The notes beneath the pieces are model-generated. The model was not told the origin of the DNA and did not search any database. It worked only from the letters and a program-made list of their open reading frames with translations. From Simmondsia chinensis (Eukaryota; Streptophyta; Magnoliopsida; Caryophyllales; Simmondsiaceae): DNA of 64,000 bases. A program made the position numbers and the translations under genes. The DNA is taken from the NCBI GenBank assembly GCA_018398585.1, contig JAGTTD010000022.1, positions 6,578,001-6,642,000 of the forward strand. The letters run 5' to 3'. Positions within the stretch are counted from its first letter, which is position 1; every line of letters starts with the position of its first letter. This document shows, in pieces, positions 29,446 through 40,830 of the stretch.

Positions 29446-31222
29446 CCTTAAATTAGCTTATGAGCGGTTTTTTACCACAATTTTAGTATCACCTTCCAAT
29501 TGGATTCTCTAAAACCTCATTTGAGTTGCTCGATGGATGCCATTTCCTGCTGACATTGCTCCTCCCACCATAACCAAAGTTTTATCTCATCTTCCTTGAC
29601 CTTGTTGTAATGAATCTACTTGTGTGATCTTTGATAATAAAACCTAATGCTATGGATAACCTATGTCTGGGACCATCAAAATTAGCCTTTTCCTTTCCCA
29701 TGTTCGAACTCTCCACTTGATCCACTCTAAATTCTTGCTCTTTTACTTGCCAAAGAGCTACTTGTTAGATTTGATCATCTCATTTATTTCATAATAGAAT
29801 TGCCGTTCCAAGGTCATCTGCTTAGTAACAATGAAAGGTCTCATTAGATGATGAGCTTGTTCTTTGAAAACAATTTCATTCTTGTCCTTCCAGATGTGCC
29901 AAGCCAAAGTCATGATTGGCTTGTTTATCCCTTGTCCATTCTTCTGATCTCCAGTTCTTCGATAAACGAATGAGTACAAGTCTCTCTACTATCAGATGTT
30001 CTCCAATGCCATGTCCCAAAATTTTCTAGACTTAGGGCAATTTGTAGGAAGGTGGTCAATGTTCTTCAGGTATTGGCCGCACCCCACATCGAATCAAGAT
30101 GCGACTTCTTGCCAACTTATTTGCAGTTCAAAGTTAATAGTATGCCAAACGAACACTTTTGGCTTAGGGTGGATGTCAAGCTTCTAAAACCACTTTGAAA
30201 TTTCATATGTTTATTTCATTCCACTTCAAATTATGGGCTGGCCAGGTAGTAGATTTAACACTGAACCCCTAGAGGAAGAGAATCTCCAATAAAAATCATC
30301 CTTCATCCCATTTTTAAGGATAGAGATACCAATAATGCAGTCATATACACTATTCGAAAGAACTTACTCAAGAGAATCTCTATCCCATTCTCTGTTATTA
30401 ATAAATTTAGCCACTTTAGCTCCTAGATCCATGTTCACATCTCCATCCTAACCCATCAACATTAATATTTTGTTCGATACCCACATGTTATACCATGGCA
30501 AGATGGTCTTGTTATTATCCACCTTCCACCTAGTTAATTCTTTTATGAAGTAGATTACAAACACCTATAACTCCTATCTCGACAACAGACTCATCATTTT
30601 ATGGAATGTAATAGAATAAACTTCTCCCTATAAGGTCATGTTGACACCAACTTCGCCCTAGATGTTATTCAATTTAGAAATAGCCTTCTAACCAAGCTCT
30701 CCAACAAAAAAATCCAACTTCATATCCTTTGCCTTTTGAGGCCCGAGCCATCCTGCACTCTCCACGCTATCATATCCAAACAAGTAGCCCTCTCTGTTTT
30801 CGAAAGAACAATCTTTCTAAATTGTCCCATTTGCTACAGTCTCGTTTAGGAATTCTGAAACATTGTGAGATGTGATCATATTTTCTTCGGATATTGACTG
30901 CATAAGCATAGATCTCTTGATTTTAGTCAATAAAGTAGCTGTCTAGGAGGCCAATTGGGAGATTAACTTGCTAGTTAGATCCGTCGCCAACTAGTTCATA
31001 CTAAGACTCTGGTCTAACAAACATCTATGGTAATGACTAATAGTATTAAGATCATCGATGCCAAGAAGTTACCTAACCCATCTTCCCACATCTCTATGTG
31101 TTGTGGGAAAAGACTATTGAAGATTTATTGAGGGTCACTACTTTATTGAAATTAGAGCAATAATGCACGAGAATATTCTTAATCATGGAGCAGGCTTCCA
31201 CATAGCCTCACTAGGCAAGCAA
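29440..31222 (-). pseudogene. L1 ORF2 C-terminal remnant, tandem copy 1
   Basis: The minus strand encodes broken pieces of an L1 ORF2 C-terminus. KWFKKLDIHPKPKVFVWHTI (allowing one stop) and CGQYLKNIDHLPTNCPKS followed by KFWDMALENI match the zinc-binding zf-RVT region, and MTLAWHIWKDKNEIVFKEQA resembles the W.IWK.RN.. motif after it. Many stops. The whole 1.78-kb segment is repeated directly adjacent at 31,223-33,010 with identity of perhaps 85% by eye. Confidence 0.75.
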
Positions 31223-33054
31223 TTGTTAAGGAACCTTAAATTAGCTTATGAGCATTTTGACCATAATTTCAGTCTCACCTTTCGTTTTAATTCCCTTAAA
31301 CCTCATTTGAATTACTCGATTGATGCCGTTTCTTGTTGACATTGCCCGCCATCATAATCGAAGTGTTTCCCATCTTTCTTAACCTTGTTGTAATGAATCT
31401 ACAAGTTGATCTATGATAATAAAATCCAATTTGGAACTATCAAAATTAACCTTGACCTTTCCCTTGTCCGAACTCTCAACCTAATATACTCTAAATTTTG
31501 GCTCTTTTTCGTGCTAATGAGCTACTCGTTAGATTCAACCATCTTATTTGTTTCATTATGAAACTGCCATTCCAAGGTCATCTGTTTAGTAAGAATGAAA
31601 GGTCTGATTAGATGATGAGCTTGCTCTTTGAAAATAATGTCATTCTTGCCCTTCCAAATGTGCCAAGGTAGAGTAATGAAGCTTAAGGGATTGCCTTGTT
31701 CATCCCCGACCCATTCTTCTGATCTCCAGTTCTACAATAAATGTACATGAATTCAAGTCTCTCTACTATTAGACATTCTCCAATGCCACGTCCCAAATTT
31801 TTCTAGACTTAGGGAAATTTGTAGGAAGGTCGTCAATTTTCTTTATGTATTGGCCATACCCCACACTGACTCGAGATACCTCTTCTTTCCAACTTATATG
31901 TAGTTCAAAGTTTATTGTGAACAATATGCCAAATGAACACTTTTAACTTATGATGGATGTCAAGCTTCTAAAACCACTTTGAAATTACATGTGCTCATTT
32001 CATTTCACTTTAAATTATGGACTGACTAGGTAGTAGGTTTTACATTGAACTGTCTAGAGGAAGAGAATCCCCCAATAAAATTCATCCTTTGTCCAATTAC
32101 TGGGGATAGAAATACTAATAATGCAGTCTTATACACTACTCGGAAGAACTCACTCAAGATAATCTCTATCCCATTCCCTATTAGTAAAAAATTTAGCCGC
32201 TTTAGCTCCAAGATCCATGTCCACTTCTCTATTGTAAACCATCATCATTAATGTTCTGTTTGATACCCACATGTTATATCAGAGCAAGATGTTCTTGTCA
32301 TTACCCACCTTCCACCTAATTAATTCTTATGAAGCATATTACAAACACATATTACTCCTTTCTAGTCAAGGGAATCATCATTTTATGGAATGTAAGAGAA
32401 TAAACTTCTCCCTTTAAGGTCATGTTGAAGCCAACTTTGCCCTAGATGTTATTCAAGTTAGAAATAACCTTCTAACCAGGCTATCCAAAAAACCCAAATT
32501 CCTAGCATTTTCCTTCTGAGGCTCCACCCCTCCCGCACTCTTTGGTTTGAAAATCATGTGCCACGCTATCATATCCAAACCAGTAGCCCTCTTTGTTTCC
32601 TAAACGAACAATCTTTCTAAATTGTCCCATTTGCTATAATCTCGTTTAGAAATTCTGAAACATTGTGTGATGTGATCAGATTTTCTTTCGATATTGTCTA
32701 TATAAGCGTAGATCTCGCCTTTTGGGTCAACAAAGTAGCTTTCTAGGGGACCAACTGGGAGATTAACTTGCCAGCTAGATCTATCGCCAACTGGTTCATA
32801 CTAAGACTTTGGTCTTGCAAACATCTATGCTAATTACTAATAATATTAAGATCAGCAATACTAGGAAGTTACCTAACCCTTCTGTCATCTTTGTGTTGCG
32901 GGAGAAGACTATCGAAGATTTATTAAGCTTCTCTACTTTATTAAAATTAGAGCAATAATCCTTGAGAATGTTCTTAATTATGGAGCAAGCTTCCATCATG
33001 GCCTCACTGGGTATGCAAAATCACAAGAGATAAGCCACTAAAGCAAACCACACC

Positions 33055-33085
<31 letters not shown>

Positions 33086-33205
33086 AACCCCCAAAATCCT
33101 GACTCCCATGCTTGACTTTTTCTCGTCAGCAATCTTCTATAGATTCTTAGTTAATGCTTCAGTGTAAGAATAAATACATACTGCGACAATGAATCACCTT
33201 GGCAA
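31223..33205 (-). pseudogene. L1 ORF2 remnant, tandem copy 2 plus RT palm
   Basis: Contains the same zf-RVT and downstream pieces as copy 1, and further right ACSIIKNILKDYCSNFNKVE followed by KLNKSSIVFSRN (near 32,950). This corresponds to the L1 RT palm/thumb junction (usually ...VNxxKS...FS). Beyond a C/A homopolymer pair, QGDSLSQYVFILT at about 33,200-33,160 is the RT QGDPLSPYLF motif. So the RT is present once and the C-terminal part twice. Stops throughout. Confidence 0.75.
33053..33087. repeat. C23-A12 homopolymer pair
   Basis: Twenty-three C followed by twelve A on the plus strand, inside the L1 RT remnant. Confidence 0.9.
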
Positions 33206-34327
33206 AGAAATTCCTCCACATAAGCCGCTTACCTCCTCATAATAAATCTCTAACTGTCTCCACAACCTCATTACATACAATGTCCCATAATGTATGCAAA
33301 ATTTTAAACTTGGATCGAGAGGTTAAGAGCCATAGATCTCCTCTTGTGGCCCGGCTAAATAATTGGCTATGTCATTACGAAAGAAACCTACATCCTAAGC
33401 TCATTTTTAACGATCAAAAGTATCCTTTTCTTCCTTCTTGTGGTTGCGGATTAATCTAAAAATCTGGAACTTGATCAACTATTCTTTCCTGTAATAGTTA
33501 GCTCATACCTTGTTTTGATATAGCGAGATTCTTTCCCTCTATTAAGTGAGTTGATTCAGTTTCATATCAAAAACTAGGATTGTTAGTATCATATAGGAGT
33601 GGCTTTTGTGTTTCTTTTTAACTTAGCTTTATTTCTATTGGTGGTTTCCCACAAAGTTCTTGGGGTTGAGTCTAGACCAAGCTTTTATTTCATTCTTAAT
33701 AAATGTTAACAAATAGGCAATATTAAAGAGCCTTGAGCCCATGACTTTTCTATGCCAAATGCTCTTGATAATCCGTCTACCCTTATTGCCAAAATCCTAA
33801 GTTCTCCTGGATATGATAGCTCTCGGGACAAAATTAGGTTTAGGTTCAATTTGAAGTCCGAAATCCTAATGTTGCCATTAGTAAGAACACTTGGGCGGGA
33901 GGAGAGAAAAGCCGGGGGGGTGGGGGTTTCCATCTAATACTTTTTTTCCAAAATGCCCTATCAAGCTTTTCCAAAGTCATCTCCCCATTCATTCACTGCA
34001 AAAATGTGACAAATAGCAATAGGGTCATTTCTATTGCTATTGACTTTTTTTTTTTTTTTTTTTGCTATGCCTTTTAGTAACATAAATCTGTTTGTTGCTA
34101 TGCTACTGCTATTGCAGCTGTTTCTAATGGTTATAACAATAAAAAATGCGTGTTGTTGCAATTGCTTGTGCCCCAACAACAACAAATTTCTCTTGTGCGA
34201 TTATTTAGAATTGATTCTAGTTCATTGTTAATGCCGCTTTCCAAAAGGTTAAATCAATGGATAACATGGCCGTCTAATATGTTTTGGGATCTTCTTATAA
34301 CATATAGATATTCATAATTTCTTTATT
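33206..34327. other. Mostly unassigned; one possible L1 scrap
   Basis: Near 33,750-33,850 the plus frame ALDNPSTLIAKILSSPGY resembles the L1 ORF2 stretch written NPxSLxARVLKxKYFP in plant copies, but it is short. A perfect 10-bp stem (AATAGCAATA, loop 10 nt) at 34,012-34,041 is followed by a long T run. Nothing else is recognisable. Confidence 0.35.
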
Positions 34328-34681
34328 GGTTATTTATACAAAAGGTTCCTACACATTTGTTATTGTACTAATTTAGTTATTGCACTTTTTATTGTGTCAA
34401 ATTATTCTCTCTACAATTCTTGTTGTGTCAATTTAGTCATTTAGTCAAATTGAAGTTAAGTTATTGGCATAATTTTTAATAGCATAATCACCTTGGAGGC
34501 AAGTAACTCACTGCAAATCCACCAGTTAACTCAATTAAACCCGACCCAAGGTCGAACCATTAAAAATTTATTAGCAACTTAACATAAATTTTTACTATAA
34601 GGATTATATTGATACAATTAAAAATACAAGGACTAAATTGACACGATGGACAATATATAGGGACTTTTGGTGTAAACTCTC
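34328..34681. mobile_element. Mutator-like MITE, 354 bp
   Basis: The two halves are imperfect inverted repeats: left TTTATACAAAAGGTTCCT with AATTTAGTTATTGCACTTTT, right (reverse complement) TTTACACCAAAAGTCCCT with AATTTAGTCCTTGTATTTTT. It is flanked by the identical 10-mer TTTCTTTATT (34,318-34,327 and 34,682-34,691). A 9-11 bp duplication with long inverted arms points to a Mutator-like non-autonomous element. It has no coding capacity. Confidence 0.8.
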
Positions 34682-34691
34682 TTTCTTTATT

Positions 34692-35555
34692 TACCATATT
34701 ATCTTCTATTAGGAAGGTAGTAACAAATCATGTTCGAAGCTAGTTTCCTTCTAGCTCTTTTATTTCTTATTCCAAGTGTGTCCAGATCATTAGTCCAAGG
34801 CACTGACCATGAAGACAAAGTAATAGCTTGAGATTTCATGGGAAATATATGCTTAAAAGACTTAGCATCTCGAAACGCAATAATACTACTACAAGCAAAC
34901 ACGTCATTGGCTACTTTGACTATCCGATGAAGACGGCATCAATATTCTTATGTCCTATTTTGTTTCTTTTGAAATCAGGTATTCTAACCTTGACAAGATG
35001 GCTCCACGCTTCTAAATATTTTATGTTAGGGGCATAACTTTTTCATATTTCCTAAGGGGTTTTGTCCAACTTTTCATGAGGTAATCTGCTCAACACATGA
35101 CAATTGCATAAAATCGCCTCCCCTATATGTTATCATGTAGGCAGGAACTAATGAGCATGGCAGTGCAGAGACTTCGAGAAAAGACATGAGCAGATGAATT
35201 AAGATGCTCTTGGGAAAAGACGTCATCAAACGTTTTTTTAACTCTTTGTTGCAAAATAAAAATACATGTAAAAAAATACACCCACACTGGCCTGAGCAAC
35301 GCATGTGTATGGTTCCCTCTAAATTTAATTCGAGAGGTTAAGTCTCAATACATATATTATATATGATATTTAAGAAGTTCTCTCATATTTTTTTCCCCCC
35401 CATGAGGAGCAACCTTTCAAAGGGTTATATAAAATGGTTTTCAAATAGTTAAGCTAAATATAATTTCCTACACAAATTACCCAAGCATTTCCAAGAATGA
35501 TAAGAAGCATTTCCCTGAAAGATATGGGAAAATCAACAACAGTGGTCTCTTGGTG
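34692..35555. other. No recognisable feature
   Basis: Short frames only (67-76 codons on both strands) without motifs. This is the target-side DNA of the Ale element that follows. Confidence 0.45.
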
Positions 35556-35560
35556 AAGAA

Positions 35561-35734
35561 TGTGAGTTAGTGGAGCATATCCAATAGGGTTGCTGAGGCA
35601 TATATTTATAGTAAAGAGTACAAGAATAATTACAGAATATTCTCAGAATAATATCAGAGTAATATCAGAATAATATCAGAATAATATCAGGATAATATCA
35701 GAATAAAATCAATATAATCTAATATATCCTAATA
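35561..35734 (-). repeat. Ale 3' LTR with 11-bp tandem repeats
   Basis: Plus-strand reading TGTGAGTTAGTGG...CCTAATA. Contains about five AATAATATCAG-like 11-bp units (35,646-35,704); the 5' LTR has fewer. The polypurine tract (minus TTGAGGGGGGG) adjoins at 35,735-35,746. Confidence 0.92.
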
Positions 35735-35741
35735 CCCCCCC

Positions 35742-36296
35742 TCAATTTGTGCGAGGGGGACCTACGTGCAGATTGGCTTTATGGAAGCGGAAGCGATCAG
35801 TAGCCAACCCTTTGGTGAATATGTCAGCAACTTGTTTGGTAGTAGGTGTGTACCAAACCTGGATATCACCCTTAACAACCTTCTCACGAACATAATGGAA
35901 ATCGACATCGACATGCTTGCTGCGATCGTTAGAAATGGGATTGGCAGCCAGGTAGGTAGCGGAGACATTATCACAGTAAACAAAAATCAGGCCAGTGTGG
36001 CGGAGACCTAAGTCACGCATAAGGTATCTGATTCAATCACATTCAGCAACAATCTTAGCTACAGCACGATATTCAGACTCAGTGGAAGATTTAGCGACCG
36101 TAGGCTGCTTCTTCGCACGCCACGAGATGAGATTAGGGTCGAGAAACAGAGCAAAACCCGTGGTAGAGCGGCGAGTGGCAGGACAACCACCCCAATCAGT
36201 GTCAGCATATGCCGTGACAGAAGTGCAGGACCCTGGGGCGATGGTAAGGCCATGATCGGGCGTGAGCTTAAGGTACCGTAGGATGCGCTTAACCAT
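35742..36296 (-). pseudogene. Ale RNase H
   Basis: Minus frames MVKRILRYLKLTPDHGLTIA, TAYADTDWGGCPATRRSTTG, ISWRAKKQPTVAKSSTESEY with RAVAKIVAECD, then, after a TGA, MRDLGLRHTG, VYCDNVSATYLAANPISNDR, KHVDVDFHYVREKV and TKQVADIFTKGLATDRF. The catalytic acids of YADTDW, TESEYRA and CDNVSA are visible. Only two in-frame stops (before MVKR and after AECD) interrupt it. It is the last domain of the copia polyprotein, followed directly by the polypurine tract and 3' LTR. Confidence 0.93.
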
Positions 36297-37226
36297 CTAC
36301 CAATGGGAAGTAGTGGAAGAGTGCATAAACTGAGACACACGATTAACTGCATATGCGATGTCTGGACGGGACATGGTGAGGTACTGGAGGGCACCTACCG
36401 CACTGCGAAACTCGGTCGGACCGGGTAGGAGAGACCCATCAGTCACAGACAGCTGGACCCGAGCCAGTAAGGGAGTTTGCACAGGTTTAGCCTCAAGCCT
36501 GTCATGCTTATTCAAAAGACCCAGAGTGTATTTGTGTTGAGAAAGGAACAGACCATGTTTGGTAAGATTGGCCTCTATGCCGAGGAAGTAATGAAGGGGG
36601 CCAAGATCTTTCATGGCAAATTGTGTGGAGAAAGAAGCAGTGAGGCGTGTGAGTAGAGAGGAGTCAGAGCCAGTAAGGATAATGTCGTCCACATACAAGA
36701 GCAGGCAAACGATACTGCTGGGGGAGCGGTGTAGAAAGAGGGAGGGATCAGCCTTACTACAGTAGAACCCAAGACCATAGAGGAAGGTACTAAACCTATG
36801 AAACCAAGCTCGAAGAGCCTGTTTGAGGCCATAGAGAGCTTTGCGTAGGCGGCATACATGCGTCGGGTATTTCGGGTGAACGAACCCCGGAGGCTGACGC
36901 ATGTATACCTCTTCTTTGAGAAAACCATGTAAAAACGCATTTTTGACATCAAGTTGGCGAATGGACCACCTATGAGTTACAACAAGAGCAAAAATGAATC
37001 TGATGGTGGTGGGTTTAACAACAGGGCTAAAAGTCTCAAAGCAGTCAAGGCCCTCACGTTGATGGAAACCTTGAGCAACAAGGCGAGCCTTGAATCGATC
37101 AACAGAACCATCAGGTTTATACTTGACCTTATACTTCCAAGTACTACTGACCACATTTTGAGAAGGCGATGTAGGAATTAGGTCCCATATCTGGTTTTGA
37201 ATAAGAGTATTGAACTCCTTAGCCAT
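36297..37226 (-). pseudogene. Ale reverse transcriptase
   Basis: A continuous 309-codon frame: NQIWDLIPTSPSQNVVSSTW, KYKPDGSVDRFKARLVAQGF, QLDVKNAFLHGFLKEEVYMR, QPPGFVHPKYPTHVCRLRKA, LYGLKQALRAWFHRF and LLLYVDDIILTGSD, with the YVDD catalytic core at residues 178-181, then LGIEANLTKHGLFLSQHKYT and LQYLTMSRPDIAYAVNRVSQ. All RT motifs are present and unbroken; LKQALRAW replaces the more usual LKQAPRAW. One stop separates it from RNase H downstream. Confidence 0.95.
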
Positions 37227-37545
37227 GGCTTCCTGTCACTGAGGATTCTTAACGGTCTGTGAAAAAACATGCTGGTTCCTGTATGACAACCACAGAGCTA
37301 AGAGACAGTATGTGTTTGGACTTGCGTATCCCGTCCTTGAGGCGGGTGGGCATGGGGGTGGACATTCGAGGTGGAGGGTATGGCAGTGGAGGCAAGCTGA
37401 GGTTCGGGGGTGGTCATCCAAGGAGGTCAGAGTGAGATCAGGGTGAGGGTCTTGATGGGCGCCCCAGGAGTCACGAACGGGACCTGACTCAGCCGTGGGA
37501 ACCGCATTGTCGGGGCCAAGTAACATGGCCGAAGGTGGGGGGAGA

Positions 37546-37578
<33 letters not shown>

Positions 37579-38500
37579 GGGGAGGGGAGAGCAATGGGAA
37601 TCCGTGGTGGCGTGGGGGGGAAAGAACTCGAGCCCGTGTCACCTGGAAGCTGGTGTAGCAGTACTAGGGGTGGTCGTGGGCATGGAGTAAGTCAAAATTG
37701 GACTCGGGAGGGGAACGTCCAGGACTATCTGGGTCGGCGGCGCATGCGAACTAGACACGAGATCTGGATAAGGACACAAATGCTCAACAAAATGGACGTG
37801 ACGACTAGTATAGACTCTGCCAGTAGTGGGGTCTAAATAGCGATATCCTTTGTAACGACTTGCATACCCAATAAAGACGCAGGGGACAGACTGTGGGACC
37901 AATTTATGAGGGGTACGGGATGTGATATTGGGGGGTAACATGCACACACAAAGACCCAAAAAAAATTATAGTCAGGCGCCTTTTTAAACAGTTTTTTCAA
38001 AGGAAGAAAGATTTTGTAAAAATGGGGTAGGCAACCGATTTATAATGTAACAAGCAGTGCAAGCAGTATCAGCCCAAAATTTAGGTGGAAGACACGCCTG
38101 AAAAAAGTAGGGTCCGTACCATTTCACTTAAATGTTGATGCTTTCGTTTCGTCACCCCCATTTTGTTGTGGGGTATCAGGACAAGAGAGGCGGAAGTGAA
38201 TACCATGAGTGCGACAAGGTTAGCCATGAACCTATTTTCGAACTCACGGCCTCCATCACTTTGAAAACATTTAATGTTTAGATTGAACTGGTTTTCAACA
38301 AAGACCTTGAAATCAGTAACGATGGAGTACACTTCATCCTTCCTTTTGCATCGGATAAAGCCAAGTAAAGCGTGTATAATCATCAATAAATAACACGTAA
38401 TACTGAAAAGCAGATTCAGACACAACAGGCGATTGCCAAACATCCGAGTGTATTAATTGCAAAGGCAAAGTAGTAGTATGTAACACACGCAAAAACGGTA
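37227..38500 (-). pseudogene. Ale integrase core and C-terminus
   Basis: The minus strand shows KVFVENQFNLNIKCFQSDGG followed by REFEN (catalytic D), a shifted VTKRKHQHLSEMVRTLL-like stretch carrying the E, and VPCVFIGYASRYKGYRYLDP plus GRVYTSRHVHFVE of the copia integrase C-terminal region. Linker sequence with proline-rich repeats and a 30-nt G run (37,548-37,577) leads to RT. Frameshifts near 38,330, 38,090 and 37,960 break it. Confidence 0.88.
37548..37577. repeat. 30-nt G homopolymer
   Basis: Thirty G on the plus strand, encoding polyproline on the coding minus strand of the Ale linker. The bordering frames of the element shift here, so run length probably changes reading frame. Confidence 0.9.
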
Positions 38501-39200
38501 AATGACGCGACTTTCCTAGACAACATGCATGACAATGTTTTATTGAGCCAGCGCTAGAAACAGAAGAAATCAAAGAACGGGTACGTAAGGTATCCAAAAC
38601 AGAATTGCCTAAATGACCTAAGCGCCTGTGCCAGAGTTCAGCCGAGATGGTCTGTGCTATGAGTCCAGTAGGGTGCGGAGAAAACCCATAAAGGGGTCCT
38701 TCACTGCGTATCTTGAGGAGGGGCGTCCCCGTAGCCTTGTCTTTGACACAAAAGGAAGAAGAGTTAAACTCCACAACACAGTTATTATCCCGACACAACT
38801 GTTTAATAGACAATAGGTTGTATGTAAGACCAGGAACCAACATAACATCAGGAAGTAACAGGTCGTGAGAGTTAGTGCGAATTTTTGAAAAACCAACACG
38901 AGTGACCGGTAACAGGGACCCATTGCCAACTTGAATTAATTTGGAACCACGATAAGCAGTGTGTTTAGTTAAAATACATGCGTTGGAAGTCATATGGTTA
39001 GACGCCCCGGAGTCAGGGTACCACGTAGGATCAGCATAATCATTGACAGACATGGCCGATAGGGATTGGGAGAGATAAGAATTAACATAGCGGTGAGGAC
39101 AGAGAGAGGTAGCATGACCTGCTTGATGACAAATCTGACAAACTAATGGACCGGCACCGAGTATACCATCATGAGGCTAACGAGAATGCGTACCTGAGTT
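38334..39200 (-). pseudogene. Ale protease and integrase zinc domain
   Basis: After a gag zinc knuckle remnant (CQICHQAGHATSLCPHRY, near 39,120) the 239-codon frame reads SVNDYADPTWYPDSGASNHM with an intact protease DSG, VGNGSLLPVTRVGFSKI, DVMLVPGLTYNLLSIKQLC, then integrase HHCC: ELWHRRLGHLGNSVLDTLRT, KHCHACCLGKSRHLPF, and core start LQLIHSDVWQSPVVSE with FIDDYTRFTWLYPM. It is open over this whole length. In copia elements protease precedes integrase, unlike Ty3. Confidence 0.94.
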
Positions 39201-40470
39201 ACGATCCCAAGGTTGTTGATGCGGAGGGAGACCACCAGTGGGAACCATACCTGTACCAGGAGGATGTTGCAGTTGACCGTGTGACCCGCTACGACCCCGG
39301 GAGCTCCCATGGCGATTGTGGTTGCGTCCACGGCCCTTACGTCCACGTCCACCGTGACCCCGACCCGAACCCGAGGAGTCGGCGAGAGGAGGAGCGGCTG
39401 AGAGTGCATGGCCGTGGTCTGTAGAGGAGCGAGCGTGAATGCGAGCGAGAGCAGCCTCTTCATCTAACAGTGCAGTCTTGAATTTTTCAAAGGAGAGATC
39501 ATGGGACGACTGACGGGTGAGCGTGTTGAAGCAGCATACTCAGGAGGGAGACCAAAGAGAGCATAATGGAGGAGCTCACGGCTAGAGACCGGTGAGTCTA
39601 TGGCGGCTAAGTCATCGGCTATGGCTTTGAGTTCAGTAAGGTAGGTTGTCATGGATTTATTGTCTTTGTGTAAGGTGACAAGTTGTGAGCGTAGATCGAA
39701 CTCCTTAGCAAGAGAGTGGTCGCGAAAACGTTTGGCCAGGGCGGTCCACATTTCTCAGGATGTAGGGTGGTGGATGACATCATTTAGGACCAGGCGAGCA
39801 AGAGAGGCAGACAGACAGGCCCTAATGCTTTGATCTATACAGGACCATGTTATAGCATCAGGGTTGGGATATAGTGGCCCGTGGGTGTTGAAATTTGGTC
39901 GGGGGGACACGGGTGTCAGCCATCAACGAAACCCATAAGTCGATGGGCACGAAGAACCATGGAGACTTGTTCTCGCCATGTGCTATAATCAGTAGGGGTT
40001 TCTAGTTTAATAGTAACCAGACTTGTAATAGAGGAGGGAGGAAGGGGAGTCACATTGGGGGGGGGGAGCGCCGGTAGGGACGACACACCAGCCATGGGGG
40101 GAACGAGAAATTGGAAAAATTAAAAGAAGGTGAGGGGAGACCAATATTATACCCGGAAGAGGAAGCACCGATATTAGCGAATGACAGAGTCGGGTTGGCA
40201 TAAGAAGAGGAGAGAGAGGGGAGGGAGAACCCATGGCTGAAACCAGGGGAGAGAGAGGTCGACCTAGGTGCCATGGGCTGCAGTGGTCGGAGCGGTGGCT
40301 GGACGAGGGAGGTCGGTGGCCGAGCGGTGGCTGTGGGTGTCGGTGACGGGGGGGGGGGGGGGGGGTAGGCGTCGACACTGGAGAGAGAAGGAGAGGAGGA
40401 GGTAGCAGCCATGGGGTTGACTCGGGAGAAGGGACAACGGGCGAGAGTTTGACACGAACAGTGGCAGCTG
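39201..40470 (-). pseudogene. Ale gag
   Basis: The frame starting near 40,412 (MAATSSSPSLSSVDAYPPPP) is proline/serine-rich. Other frames then give TIKLETPTDYSTWREQV and AHRLMGF (39,930-40,020), TALAKRFRDHSLAKEFDLRS, QLVTLHKDNKSMTTYLTELK and AIADDLAAIDSPVSSREL (39,751-39,560) and a glycine/arginine-rich stretch before the zinc knuckle at about 39,120. This is the UBN2/DUF4219-type copia gag order. Frameshifts lie near 40,060, 39,900 and 39,500; an 18-nt G run (40,348-40,365) sits in the N-terminal part. Confidence 0.88.
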
Positions 40471-40653
40471 GAGCAACGACGGGCGACGGCGATCCTGGTG
40501 CCCAAACGGTGGCAGAGAGGTGACGCGACCAGGGGGGAGAGAGGGGAGGTCGCCGGTGGTCGTAGGCGGGGGAGACGGCGGCAGGATTTTGGGGGTTAGG
40601 GTTTCGCCACTGTTCGAATTTTTCCTTTTTTTTTTTTTAGTTAGGGTTGGTAT

Positions 40654-40665
40654 GCTCTGATACCA
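40654..40665 (-). other. Ale PBS
   Basis: Minus strand TGGTATCAGAGC, an exact tRNA-iMet complement, immediately inside the 5' LTR. Confidence 0.92.
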
Positions 40666-40825
40666 TGTGAGAATGTGAGTTAGTGGAGCATACCCAATAG
40701 GGTTGCTGAGGCATATATTTATAGTAAAGAGTACAAGAATAATTACAGAATATTCTCAAAATAATATCAGAATAATATCAGGATAATATCAGAATAAAAT
40801 CAATATAATCTAATATATCCTAATA
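40666..40825 (-). repeat. Ale 5' LTR
   Basis: 160 bp; minus strand starts TATTAGGATATATTAG and ends CTCACATTCTCACA. Compared with the 3' LTR it lacks about two 11-bp AATAATATCAG units and has eight extra bases at the PBS side. Confidence 0.92.
40714..40723 (-). promoter_or_regulatory. TATA box of Ale 5' LTR
   Basis: Minus strand TACTATAAATATATGCC, preserved in both LTRs. Confidence 0.6.
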
Positions 40826-40830
40826 AAGAA

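Larger units (their letters stand above)
35561..40825 (-). mobile_element. Complete Ty1/copia element, Retrofit/Ale-like
   Basis: Short LTRs (174 bp at 35,561-35,734, 160 bp at 40,666-40,825) bound a 4.9-kb internal region read right to left: PBS, gag, protease, integrase, RT, RNase H, polypurine tract. Perfect AAGAA target duplications lie at 35,556-35,560 and 40,826-40,830. Across the shared LTR sequence I count two substitutions plus indels, so insertion appears recent. Coding is interrupted at only a few places, which also suggests youth. Very short LTRs and motifs such as CDNVSATYLAANPISNDRSK fit the Retrofit/Ale lineage. LTR outer ends are TA...CA rather than TG...CA. Confidence 0.93.

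Noticed and set aside
33750..33850. Confident L1 call on the plus strand
   Set aside because: Only one 18-residue stretch is suggestive, so it is noted in the gap entry only.
37495..37836. 113-codon plus-strand glycine-rich ORF
   Set aside because: It is a shadow of the G30 run and the antisense of the Ale coding region.
39146..39424. 92-codon plus-strand ORF
   Set aside because: Antisense of the Ale gag Gly/Arg-rich region.
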